From: Nitrospirota bacterium
Lineage (GTDB): Bacteria; Nitrospirota; Nitrospiria; Nitrospirales; Nitrospiraceae
Length of the DNA stretch: 64,000 nt
Direction: 5' to 3'
NCBI GenBank assembly: GCA_016219645.1
Contig: JACRLR010000052.1
Location: forward strand, 62,001-126,000
Numbering within the stretch: the stretch's first letter is position 1; the number at the start of each line of letters is the position of its first letter. Shown here in pieces: positions 17,521 through 26,137 of the stretch. The notes below the pieces were generated by a model. The model saw only the letters and a list, made by a program, of their open reading frames with translations. It was not told the DNA's origin and searched no databases. The position numbers and the translations under genes are program-made.

Positions 17521-19425
17521 TTGTCTCGAATCTCGAAGCCTGCTATCTTTGCATCGATTCTGCTCTTGTTGGTGTGTCACCCTTCCCTGGCGGAGAACAA
17601 CCCTGCGGCTATTGCCCGTACCCCATCAGCACAACTGTTTTGTATGGTACCCGCATTCTCTTTGACACCTAAGGCACAACTGCTGCTCGATAGACCCTGG
17701 TGGTCTGGACCCGTGCTCCCCCTGGCATCGTTCCTATCTTTTGCTATTGCGGTAGGGGTGGGACTCTATACATTAACCTCTTTGAAAGCTGTGATGGTCC
17801 AGGAGAGAGGAGCTGACCTCAGCAGGACCGCGGTCAGGGCCGCTAACACTCTCGATCGGGTTTTGTTCGAGCGGTTCAGTGACATCCAGGTGTTTGCAAA
17901 TGACAGAATTCTATTCGAGGGCAAACAGGAGGAGAAGAGACAGAGACTACGGCAATACAAGAAGCTGTATCGGTACTATTCCTGGGTAGGAGTGACCGAT
18001 GCGGCTGGTCGAATTGTTGTGGCGACCGACTCGCCTGCCGGGCCGGACACAGGTGAGATAACAGAGGCGGAGGGTGCGGCGCAGGGCAGCCTGGGTTTCA
18101 CGCAGCCGCATTGGTTTACGCTGGCGAGACAGACAGGCCAGGTTCAACTTGAGGAAGCCAGGGTCTCACCAGAGTCAGAGGGCATGATGGCTGTGGGCTT
18201 CTCGGCTCCGATCTATGGGCCACGAGGAGACTTTCGCGGAGTGGTGACAACCAAGGTCCCGCTTGAGAATCTACGTGCCATTCTTGAGCAAGAAGGGAAA
18301 CTCCAAACCGGAGAAGACACTCACGACTGGTTGCTGCTGGATCGCCAAGGAGCGGTGCTCATCGAGAAGAACCAAGCGAGCGGTATGAACAGCAGCCTGC
18401 AAAAATTGGAGCTGCTTTCCGCAAGTCGAGCAGCCGGGGATCGTGAGAAGCCGGGTTTTGTAGAGGAACTGCACCAGCGCCGCCAGATTCCTGTGGTGAC
18501 CGGCTTTGCCAGGACACAAGGTTACAGCAACTTTCCAGGATTTGACTGGACCGTATTGGTTCGGCTGGACCGTGAACATGTCCATGCTCCGATCAACCGG
18601 CTCATTTGGACATTCGCAGGAGTGGGGCTCCTGCTCGTCACGCCGCTGGCCGGATTCGGCTTGTGGGCGTCATGGAGACTGGTCCGCGATAATCGCGATC
18701 TGACTCTGTCGCGGAAAGCCTTGGAAGAGTCCATCGCTGAGCTGGCTCGCTCTAACGCCGATTTGCAGCAGTTTGCGTATGTAGCCTCGCACGACCTGAA
18801 GGAGCCGCTGCGGATGGTCGCCAGTTACACACAGCTCCTGGCGAGGCGTTACAAAGGCAAGCTCGATTCCGATGCCGACGAGTATATTAGGTATGCCGTA
18901 GATGGAGCCAACCGCATGCAATGGCTGATCAATGACCTCCTGGCGTACTCACGCGTGACCGTGCAGGAGAAAGTGTTTGAAGAGGTGGATTGCAATAGCG
19001 TGCTGGAAGAGGTGCTGAGCGATTTACGGGTTGCGGTCGAGGAGAGCCGGGCGGTTGTAACCCGCGCCCCCCTGCCCAGAGTGATGGCGGACAGGGTACA
19101 ACTGGGACAGCTCTTTCAGAACCTGATCGGCAATGCCATCAAGTTCCACGGGAAGGAGGCGCCACAAGTTCATGTGTCGGCTGAACGCCGGCCCACTGAA
19201 TGGTTGTTTTCGGTCCGCGACAATGGCGTCGGGCTGGACCCCGAGTATGCCGAGCGAATCTTTGTCATTTTTCAGCGATTGCACAATCGAGAAGAATATC
19301 CCGGCACCGGCATCGGCCTGGCGATATGCAAAAAGATTGTTGAACGCCATGGTGGACGAATCTGGGTAGTATCCCAGACAGGCCAAGGAGCGACTTTTCA
19401 TTTCACTCTGCCGATAATCGGCTAG
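17521..19425 (+). CDS. Sensor histidine kinase with periplasmic sensor domain
   Basis: A membrane sensor of up to 634 residues. It has a membrane helix (LPLASFLSFAIAVGVGLYTL, about residues 65-85), a large periplasmic domain of about 240 residues with a PDC/Cache-like pattern (YYSWVGVTDAAGRIVVATDS), a second helix (TFAGVGLLLVTPLAGFGLWA), HisKA (FAYVASHDLKEPLRMVASYT with the phosphoacceptor His) and HATPase_c (NLIGNAIKFHG, GTGIGLAICKKIV). The kinase core resembles the phytochrome-associated class. The frame begins at a TTG with signal-like sequence; ATG 17644 is the alternative start. It is followed 67 bp later by a Rcp1-like regulator, its likely partner. Confidence 0.87.
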   Translation: MSRISKPAIFASILLLLVCHPSLAENNPAAIARTPSAQLFCMVPAFSLTPKAQLLLDRPWWSGPVLPLASFLSFAIAVGVGLYTLTSLKAVMVQERGADLSRTAVRAANTLDRVLFERFSDIQVFANDRILFEGKQEEKRQRLRQYKKLYRYYSWVGVTDAAGRIVVATDSPAGPDTGEITEAEGAAQGSLGFTQPHWFTLARQTGQVQLEEARVSPESEGMMAVGFSAPIYGPRGDFRGVVTTKVPLENLRAILEQEGKLQTGEDTHDWLLLDRQGAVLIEKNQASGMNSSLQKLELLSASRAAGDREKPGFVEELHQRRQIPVVTGFARTQGYSNFPGFDWTVLVRLDREHVHAPINRLIWTFAGVGLLLVTPLAGFGLWASWRLVRDNRDLTLSRKALEESIAELARSNADLQQFAYVASHDLKEPLRMVASYTQLLARRYKGKLDSDADEYIRYAVDGANRMQWLINDLLAYSRVTVQEKVFEEVDCNSVLEEVLSDLRVAVEESRAVVTRAPLPRVMADRVQLGQLFQNLIGNAIKFHGKEAPQVHVSAERRPTEWLFSVRDNGVGLDPEYAERIFVIFQRLHNREEYPGTGIGLAICKKIVERHGGRIWVVSQTGQGATFHFTLPIIG

Positions 19426-19492
19426 AGCCGACATGCTCGTGATGCTTGATGGATCATCCGTCACGGAGGATTTACACGCAAGGAGACCCCGT

Positions 19493-19939
19493 ATGCACAC
19501 GCCCAAGAATGTCAAACCAGTGCAGATACTCTTAGTGGAAGACAATCCCGGCGATGTCGGTCTGACGCTTGAGGCGCTCAAAGAGGCGACGCTGCCCAAC
19601 AAGCTCACCGTCGTCAAAACCGGTATAGAAGCTTTGTCGTTGCTGCGCCGGCAGGGGCAGCACGCAGGCGCTCCGCGACCGGATCTCATCCTGCTCGACC
19701 TCAACCTTCCCAAGAAAGACGGACGAAAGGTGCTGGCTGAGATCAAGACCGATGAGAACCTGAAACGCATCCCCGTGGTCATTCTCACGACGTCGGAGGA
19801 TGAACGAGACGTCGTGGAGAGCTACAACCTTCACGCGAATTGCTACATTGTCAAGCCGCTGGATTTGGACCGGTTCATCACGGTGATAAAAACGATTGAG
19901 GACTTCTGGCTCAGGATCGTGGTGCTGCCGAAGAATTGA
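19493..19939 (+). CDS. CheY-like response regulator (Rcp1 type)
   Basis: A single-domain receiver of 148 residues. The start MHTPKNVKPVQILLVEDNPG is at 19493, with AAGGAG 8 bp upstream. The acidic pocket VEDNPGD, the phosphoacceptor Asp in LILLDLNLPKKDG, the switch Thr in VILTTSEDERD and the Lys in NCYIVKPLDLD are all present. With no output domain it probably relays phosphate within a phosphorelay. It belongs with the kinase immediately upstream. Confidence 0.9.
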   Translation: MHTPKNVKPVQILLVEDNPGDVGLTLEALKEATLPNKLTVVKTGIEALSLLRRQGQHAGAPRPDLILLDLNLPKKDGRKVLAEIKTDENLKRIPVVILTTSEDERDVVESYNLHANCYIVKPLDLDRFITVIKTIEDFWLRIVVLPKN

Positions 19940-19951
19940 AAAAGCAGTGGA

Positions 19952-21694
19952 CTATTTCGCCGGCTCTTGTCCGATCAGCCGCAAGGTTTTTTTGAGGATC
20001 GCTGAGGTCTTGGGTGTTTCAAAGAACGACTGAAAGATGTCGTGCACAACGGTCCTATGGGCGGCATGGTCGGCCTGAAATTGCATGAGGGCCGCAGATC
20101 GACTCGCCCCCCTGTAGCCCATGCGGATCGCGCAACGCTCGAGTTTATCCTGTTGATCCGGCAACGCGTGTGTTTGCATATCGTGCACCATCTGCAATTT
20201 ATGCTCCACGTCCCGGAGAAACCGATAGGCGCGGGTCAAATCGACTTGTTGGTTTTTTGACAGAATACCGACCTTCTGCAAACGCGCCAACGAACCCAGG
20301 GTTCCCCGCGCCAGAATACCAGGCAACCGCCGGCCTGCCAGCACCTGGATCGTTTGGATGAGAAACTCGATTTCCCTGATCCCGCCGACACCTAGTTTGA
20401 CGTTGCGCTGCTCATGCCCGCGCTCCGCCATCTTTGCATCGATCCGCTCCTTAACCGATCGAACCTCCTCCACGATCTTAAGCCACGGTTCGACATCCAA
20501 CCCCTTCGATAATGGCGCCAGCACAAAGGGCCGCACCATCTTGAGGAACGATCTCCCGACCTCTTTGGACCCGGCCACGGGGCAGGCTTTCAGCAAGGCC
20601 AACCGTTCCCACACTTGCCCTCTCGTCCGATAGTACTTGGCATACTCGTCGAGCGAGCGAGTGAGCTGCCCCACCGAACCTTCCGCTCGTAAGCGGAGAT
20701 CCACTCGATACACGTATCCTTCATGAGTCTGTACGGTCAGCGCTTTCGTGAGTTCCCGCGCGAGGATTTCAAAGTATTCTTCATTGGACAGCCTGCGCTG
20801 CTTAGGCCCCTTCGCCTTCGCGCGTCCGGAGGCAGCCGGTCTGGTTGCCCCCTCATGGGATTCGCAGGCATAGAGCACGTCGACGTCGGAGCTGTAGTTG
20901 AGCTCGTGTCCGCCCAACTTCCCCATCGCAATAACCGCAAACCCGGTCTCGACCCACTTCCCCTGCCGATCCTGATGCATGGGAATGCCATGCCGAGCCC
21001 GTAGATCGGCATCCACAATTCGATAGGCCGCATCGATGAGGACCGAGGCCAAATCCGAGAGGGAGGCGGTCGTTTCCACGACGTCCGCTAACCGCACGAG
21101 ATCTCGCACGCCGATGCGCAGTATCTCTCGACGACGGAATCGTCTGAGCAGGTCCAACTTGAGTTCGGTCTCGGTGACAGCCTCCAAACCCTGCCGGATT
21201 GTCCGCTCCATCCCCGCCCTGGTCGGCGCGGTGGACAACACATTCTGCTGGGCCAGCCAGTAGAGCAGCAGAGGATCTCTGACAAGGGTGAAGGCGAGTG
21301 AATCACTGTTCCCGAAGATCGTACAGACCAGGTCCAACATGCGGGGTGCGCTACGAAGGTATTCCAACACAGCAGACCGGCTGACTCCACTCGCGAGCCA
21401 ACGTTCCCAGTGGTTTAAGGCTTTATCCGGATCAGCGGTCCGCCCGATCGTTTCGAGCAGCGAGGGCAGTATTTCCGCTAACTGGCGCCTCTGATCTGTA
21501 TCACCCGCCATCGACTGCAGATTCGCATAGGCATCCTGAATGCCATGGAATCCATACGGTTTAAGAATCGCGGCAAGCTGTTCCGGTCCCAGCCCTGACG
21601 CCAAGAGGACGGGGGTTGGATCCGGTCGAGGAGCCCACTCGAGCTTTGGAAGAGCGCAATAGCGCGGCACTTCCTTCTTGGGATGAGCGGTCAT
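19952..21694 (-). CDS. Half-size GlnE-like glutamine synthetase adenylyltransferase
   Basis: GlnE modifies glutamine synthetase by adding or removing AMP on a tyrosine. Full GlnE has two nucleotidyltransferase halves of about 950 residues in total; this 580-residue protein has one. The Pol-beta-type motif is MGKLGGHELNYSSDVDVLY (about residues 257-275, with Asp270 and Asp272), and the third Asp lies in VYRVDLRLRAEG. The following helical domain has GVGGIREIEFLIQTIQVLAG. The D-x-D is intact, so it should be active. It is divergent from a second GlnE-like gene 65 bp away. Whether it adds or removes AMP cannot be told. Confidence 0.85.
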   Translation of the reverse strand: MTAHPKKEVPRYCALPKLEWAPRPDPTPVLLASGLGPEQLAAILKPYGFHGIQDAYANLQSMAGDTDQRRQLAEILPSLLETIGRTADPDKALNHWERWLASGVSRSAVLEYLRSAPRMLDLVCTIFGNSDSLAFTLVRDPLLLYWLAQQNVLSTAPTRAGMERTIRQGLEAVTETELKLDLLRRFRRREILRIGVRDLVRLADVVETTASLSDLASVLIDAAYRIVDADLRARHGIPMHQDRQGKWVETGFAVIAMGKLGGHELNYSSDVDVLYACESHEGATRPAASGRAKAKGPKQRRLSNEEYFEILARELTKALTVQTHEGYVYRVDLRLRAEGSVGQLTRSLDEYAKYYRTRGQVWERLALLKACPVAGSKEVGRSFLKMVRPFVLAPLSKGLDVEPWLKIVEEVRSVKERIDAKMAERGHEQRNVKLGVGGIREIEFLIQTIQVLAGRRLPGILARGTLGSLARLQKVGILSKNQQVDLTRAYRFLRDVEHKLQMVHDMQTHALPDQQDKLERCAIRMGYRGASRSAALMQFQADHAAHRTVVHDIFQSFFETPKTSAILKKTLRLIGQEPAK

Positions 21695-21759
21695 GGGCAG
21701 GTATTATACTGACGTATAGAAGCTAGTACAACGAACCTACTTCGGCTATACTTCCGGCC

Positions 21760-24045
21760 ATGACCGATGGGCTTGGATCACATGAGTCGATCATCGAGTC
21801 CCTGACCTCTCTCTGTCCGGATGTGGATGATGAGATACTCCGGGACTTCGTCTCGCGGATAGACCCCGAGTACTTCGAGCGGTTTCAGCTGGATGCGGTC
21901 GCGCAGCATATCCGGCTTGCCAGCCGTCTCACACCGGATCATCCCTGCGAATTGTCGGTGCTCGACAAGGGACAGGGGCGATCCGAAATCAGCGTCGTCG
22001 CCTACGATTACTTCTCGGAATTCGCCGCCATCTGCGGTGCGCTCTCTGCCTTCGGACTCAATATCGAAGAGGGACGGATCTATACATTTAGTGAGGCCGT
22101 TCCCTCTCCATCGATGCGCCGTGAGACTCACCCGGCGGCTCGGCGACCCAGACGCCGGCCTGGCCTGAGCCGCAAGAAAATCGTCGATGTCTTCCTGGTC
22201 CATCCCCTAGAAGGCACGGGCTTTCCCCTCCCCCAGCAGAACGCGCTTCAACAGACCGTCACCGAAATCATTCGGCTATTGGATGCCGGTCGCTTCGACG
22301 AGGCGCGCCAATATGTCAACCGCCGGCTTGTCGAACGATTGGACAAACATCGAAGTGCCTTCACCGGCCTGCTCCATACGGTGCAGATTACCTTCGACAA
22401 TAGCCAATCACCGACCGATACGATCATGGACATCCACTCGGACGACACTCCGGCCTTCCTCTATGCGCTCGCGAACGCCCTGGCCATGCGCAACATTTAT
22501 ATCACCAAGGCCCAGATCGAGTGCGACGGGTCCAAACTGCACGATCGGTTCTCTGTCAGAAATCGCGATGGGCAAAAACTGCTCGACCCAGCCGATCAAC
22601 AGCAACTGCGGCAGACCGCCGTCCTGATCAAACAATTTACCCATGCCTTGACCTGGGCTTCTGATCCGGCCAAGGCGCTTGCATCGTTCGACCGTTTTCT
22701 CGATCTCATCGTCGCGGGAACGGGCAAGAAAGGAAAAAACAAGGCCTTCGACTTCATCAGCGACAAGAAAACGTTTCCCCTGCTCGCGCGGCTGCTCGGC
22801 GCCAGCGACTTTTTGTGGGAGGACTTTCTTCGACGCCAACATGAAAACCTTCTGCCACTGCTCACGGAATACCGAGATTCGCCCCTCATCAAATCACAGG
22901 ACATCCTCCGGAAAGAACTCGACCGTGTGGTCTCCCGCGCGAAAACAGACGAGGCGCGAAAAGACGCCCTGAACCGGTTTAAGGACCATGAGCTGTTCCG
23001 GATCGACATGAAACATATCGTCGATGCCGCGCCCAGTTTGACTGATTTCTCCCTGGCCCTCACCCAGCTCGCCGAAGTCATCCTGGCCCGCAGCGTCGTC
23101 GACTGCCAGACAAAGCTGGGCCGCCTCTATGGCCGCCCCCTTCTCCGGAACCGGAAGCCCTGCCCTTTTGCAGTACTGGGCCTGGGGAAGTTCGGCGGCC
23201 GGGAACTCGGTTATGCGTCGGACATCGAGCTCTTGTTCGTGTATGGCGGAGAGGGCGCCACGAACGGTAAGACGAAACTGGAGAACTCAGAATACTTTGA
23301 ACGGCTCGTTCAAGAACTGCTGCAGTGGATCGAGGCGAAACAGGAAGGTATCTTTCACCTCGACGTGCGCTTGCGTCCGCATGGAGGGAAGAGTTCGCTG
23401 GCCAATGTGCTTGAGGCAGGCCGTACTTATTGCAGTCCGACCGGATTAGCCGCGCCATTCGAGCGGCAGGCCCTCATCAAACTCCGGCACATTGTCGGGG
23501 ATGAGTCATTGGGCCGGCAGATGGAGGCACACCGCGACTCCTTCGTCTATGGAGAAGAGCCTTGGGACATTCCCGCCGCAGTGGAGCTGAGGAGACAACA
23601 GTTCAGGCAGCTGGTCAAGCCGGGGCAGATCAACCTGAAGTATGGAATGGGAGGGTTGATCGACATTGAATATGCCGTGCAATATCTGCAAGTGATGCAC
23701 GGACACAACCATCCGGGCCTGCGTACGCCGAACACCCTGGAAGCACTCGCCACGCTGGTGCAAGCCGGCTTAGTCACCCGCGCCGACGGAGAGACCCTCC
23801 GTAAAGCCTACATCTTCATCCGTATCCTGATCGATGGATTACGCATGGTCCGGGGAAACGCGAAGGACCTGGTGCTTCCCCCCCCCGATTCGGAAGAGTT
23901 TGTCAGTCTTGCCCGCCGTGTCGGCTACACGACAGACGACTGGCAGGCCTGCGCGCGTCACTTACAAACAGACATCGCGCACCACATGCGGGCGACCAGT
24001 GAATTTTTTAAAAAACAGTTCAGCGCGCTCTCGCAGGCTGGATGA
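21760..24045 (+). CDS. ACT-domain protein fused to a GlnE-like nucleotidyltransferase half
   Basis: A 761-residue fusion. Residues about 75-145 (EISVVAYDYFSEFAAICGAL) and about 208-285 (DTIMDIHSDDTPAFLYALAN) look like ACT domains, as at the GlnD C-terminus, where they sense glutamine. The rest is one GlnE half: LGLGKFGGRELGYASDIELL at about residues 473-492, with Asp488 and Glu490 in a D-x-E variant, LDVRLRPHGGKSS, and the helical domain with GMGGLIDIEYAVQYLQVMHG. I infer a glutamine-gated AMP transfer or removal activity complementary to the divergent 580-residue partner. The ACT assignment rests on pattern only. Confidence 0.8.
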   Translation: MTDGLGSHESIIESLTSLCPDVDDEILRDFVSRIDPEYFERFQLDAVAQHIRLASRLTPDHPCELSVLDKGQGRSEISVVAYDYFSEFAAICGALSAFGLNIEEGRIYTFSEAVPSPSMRRETHPAARRPRRRPGLSRKKIVDVFLVHPLEGTGFPLPQQNALQQTVTEIIRLLDAGRFDEARQYVNRRLVERLDKHRSAFTGLLHTVQITFDNSQSPTDTIMDIHSDDTPAFLYALANALAMRNIYITKAQIECDGSKLHDRFSVRNRDGQKLLDPADQQQLRQTAVLIKQFTHALTWASDPAKALASFDRFLDLIVAGTGKKGKNKAFDFISDKKTFPLLARLLGASDFLWEDFLRRQHENLLPLLTEYRDSPLIKSQDILRKELDRVVSRAKTDEARKDALNRFKDHELFRIDMKHIVDAAPSLTDFSLALTQLAEVILARSVVDCQTKLGRLYGRPLLRNRKPCPFAVLGLGKFGGRELGYASDIELLFVYGGEGATNGKTKLENSEYFERLVQELLQWIEAKQEGIFHLDVRLRPHGGKSSLANVLEAGRTYCSPTGLAAPFERQALIKLRHIVGDESLGRQMEAHRDSFVYGEEPWDIPAAVELRRQQFRQLVKPGQINLKYGMGGLIDIEYAVQYLQVMHGHNHPGLRTPNTLEALATLVQAGLVTRADGETLRKAYIFIRILIDGLRMVRGNAKDLVLPPPDSEEFVSLARRVGYTTDDWQACARHLQTDIAHHMRATSEFFKKQFSALSQAG

Positions 24046-24050
24046 GGGAG

Positions 24051-24156
24051 GCTGGTTGATCTGGTTTGTTTAGTTTCTTTGGTTTATTTCGTGCGAATAG
24101 CGTCTCTCGTTTTGAACCAAATCAACCAAACAAACAAAATGAACCAAACAAACCAG
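24051..24156. repeat. Strand-asymmetric inverted repeat, family D, copy 1
   Basis: GGTTGATCTGGTTTGTTTAG...TTTGGTTT on the left pairs with AACCAAATCAACCAAACAAA...AACCAAACAAACC on the right. The arms are built from GGTTTGTTT-like units. It lies between the ACT-GlnE gene and the guanidinase gene. No guanidine riboswitch is visible here. Confidence 0.75.
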
Positions 24157-24187
24157 AACCTTTGATGGGCGTAAGGAGGAGACTATC

Positions 24188-25336
24188 GTGGCTGATAAGG
24201 CAAAATACAGAGGCAAGGTTCCCCTGCATGACAAATACGGTCCTGAGGCAAAATTCGCCGTCGAAGCGGAGGCACTGCTCCCAACGACGAAGCATGAAGA
24301 AGAAATCGCGCGGGGCCTTGAACTGGGCCTACCGGCCGCTGAATCTATTAAGGATCGCCGGATTCCCACGTTCAGTCGGGGAGAGCTACCCCACTTTGCC
24401 GGGATCAATACATTCGGCAAAGCGCCCTATGTCGAAGACGTCCGCAAGTGCGGCCAGTACGATGTCGCGATTCTGGGGGCCCCGTTCGACGGCGGCACGA
24501 CATACAGGGCCGGCACGAGGTTCGGCCCCCAGGGCATTCGCAAGATCTCGGCTCTGTATGGATCCTATAGCTTCGAACTCGGCGTGGATCTGCGGGAATC
24601 GATTTCCATGTGCGATCTCGGCGACGTGTTTACCATACCTGCCAACATCGAAAAGACCTTTGATCAGGTCAGTAAGGGTGTCTCACATGTCTACGCCAGC
24701 GGAGCCTTTCCCGTCGTGCTCGGCGGCGACCATTCTCTCGGGTTTGCGACGGTGCGGGGGGTCGCCAAGAATCTCAATGGAGGCAAACTCGGCATCATTC
24801 ACTTCGACCGGCATGTAGATACGCAGGACACCGATCTCGACGAGCGTATGCACACCACACCCTGGTTCCATGCGACGAACATTCCCAACGTGCCGGCAAA
24901 AAATCTTGTCCAGATTGGGATCGGCGGCTGGCAGGCGCCGAGGCCCGGCGTGAAGGCCGGGCGTGAACGCCAAACCACCATCATGACCGTCACCGACTGT
25001 GTGGAGATGGGGATTGAGAATGCCGCCAAACAGGCGCTCGAAGTGGCCTGGGATGGCGTCGACGCAGTCTGGTTGAGCTTCGATGTCGACTGTTTGGATG
25101 CGGCCTTCGTGCCTGGAACCGGCTGGCCTGAGCCCGGCGGGTTCTTGCCGCGCGAAGTGCTGAAGTTCCTCCAGATTATTGCGGACTACAAGCCGTTAGC
25201 CGGAATCGAGATCGTGGAATGCGCTCCTCCCTACGACGCGGCAGAGATCACTGCCTTAATGTCGACCCGTGTGATCTGCGACGTTCTGGCCTGCCAGGTG
25301 CGTTCCGGCCATCTACCGAACCGCAAAAAGCCCTAA
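24188..25336 (+). CDS. gdmH: Guanidinase-type ureohydrolase (guanidine hydrolase)
   Basis: A ureohydrolase-fold enzyme of 382 residues, starting at a GTG with AAGGAGG upstream. Metal ligands are His182 (GGDHSLGF), Asp207, His209 and Asp211 (HFDRHVDTQ, with Arg where arginases have Ala), and Asp299 and Asp301 (SFDVDCLDAAFVPGTGWPE). The N-terminal extension of about 75 residues and the HFDRHVDTQ and DERMHTTPWFHATN segments match what I remember of the nickel-dependent guanidine hydrolases of Synechocystis and Nitrospira inopinata, which make urea and ammonia from guanidine, rather than agmatinase. No hypAB-like nickel chaperone genes lie in the window. The substrate is inferred. Confidence 0.85.
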   Translation: MADKAKYRGKVPLHDKYGPEAKFAVEAEALLPTTKHEEEIARGLELGLPAAESIKDRRIPTFSRGELPHFAGINTFGKAPYVEDVRKCGQYDVAILGAPFDGGTTYRAGTRFGPQGIRKISALYGSYSFELGVDLRESISMCDLGDVFTIPANIEKTFDQVSKGVSHVYASGAFPVVLGGDHSLGFATVRGVAKNLNGGKLGIIHFDRHVDTQDTDLDERMHTTPWFHATNIPNVPAKNLVQIGIGGWQAPRPGVKAGRERQTTIMTVTDCVEMGIENAAKQALEVAWDGVDAVWLSFDVDCLDAAFVPGTGWPEPGGFLPREVLKFLQIIADYKPLAGIEIVECAPPYDAAEITALMSTRVICDVLACQVRSGHLPNRKKP

Positions 25337-25373
25337 GCCGCGTTCATCGTGAATCAAATGGGCAGGCGGCTTG

Positions 25374-26120
25374 CTACCGATTTTTCACTGGGATCTGAAT
25401 ACTGATTGCTCCGGCGAGATCGCCTTCTTGGGCGCCCTCACGTGGATAGCCAGAAATATCCAGGATGCCTTTGGGATTGCCATGACAGGCCAGACAATCT
25501 TGTGAATAATATATTGGGGCCAACGCTCTCAGGGTCGTGTCATTGTCGATCCATTCGGCGATGAAAGTGCCTGAGGCCGGTTGCGTAGCCAGCCGTTTCA
25601 ACACGCGTTCTTCGTATTCATCGGGCGTGTTTTTCAAATTCCTGGGATTGAGCGTGGTTTGCTTGATTTTCACGTGAGAGCGATTGGAGAACTTTCTAGC
25701 GGCTTGGCTGCCAAATGTAGCCGGAATAAAATTCTTATATCCGATGCCTCGTTGATTGATCACAAGTTGTGCATCAGCCACCACCTGCTTACTCGACTCA
25801 AGCAATAGCGGCAACAGTTCCTTCGCAAGAGAGGGAAGATGCGTGGGGAGATCCTTCAGGTCAATGTGTGTCTGACGGATAAACTCATTGGCAACCTCAT
25901 GTTCAAACGCCTCCGGCGTAAATCCTTTATCGCCTTTCCGGGGATCATTAATCAGTGCTTGATTGCGTTCGACGATAAGACGTCCCACATTGAGCAATAC
26001 CGCTAGATGTTGGGCGGTTTGTTCGGTTTCTTCACGAAGTGTCTGCGCCCACCCACTACTTGACCACGTAAGAAAGCTCATCAGGCTCAAGAATATGAAA
26101 AAAAACGCGCGCGCGTTCAT
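25374..26120 (-). CDS. DUF3365 (Tll0287-like) periplasmic c-type haem protein
   Basis: A 248-residue exported protein. The signal peptide starts at MNARAFFFIFLSLMSFLTWS (start 26120) and is cleaved near SSGWAQ. A long helical Tll0287-like domain follows, with a single c-type haem site CLACHGNP near residue 215 and GYPREGAQEGDLAGAISIQI after it. DUF3365 domains serve as periplasmic haem-based sensors or electron carriers. It is the last gene of a three-gene operon with a solute-binding lipoprotein and an outer-membrane barrel, and is convergent with the guanidinase gene. Confidence 0.85.
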   Translation of the reverse strand: MNARAFFFIFLSLMSFLTWSSSGWAQTLREETEQTAQHLAVLLNVGRLIVERNQALINDPRKGDKGFTPEAFEHEVANEFIRQTHIDLKDLPTHLPSLAKELLPLLLESSKQVVADAQLVINQRGIGYKNFIPATFGSQAARKFSNRSHVKIKQTTLNPRNLKNTPDEYEERVLKRLATQPASGTFIAEWIDNDTTLRALAPIYYSQDCLACHGNPKGILDISGYPREGAQEGDLAGAISIQIPVKNR

Positions 26121-26137
26121 CAGTCTGCCTTTCTTGC

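Noticed and set aside
24046-24187. Guanidine riboswitch (classes I-III) upstream of the guanidinase gene
   Set aside because: None of the conserved class I core or the ACGR-loop hairpins of class II could be found; the region is filled by the family D inverted repeat.
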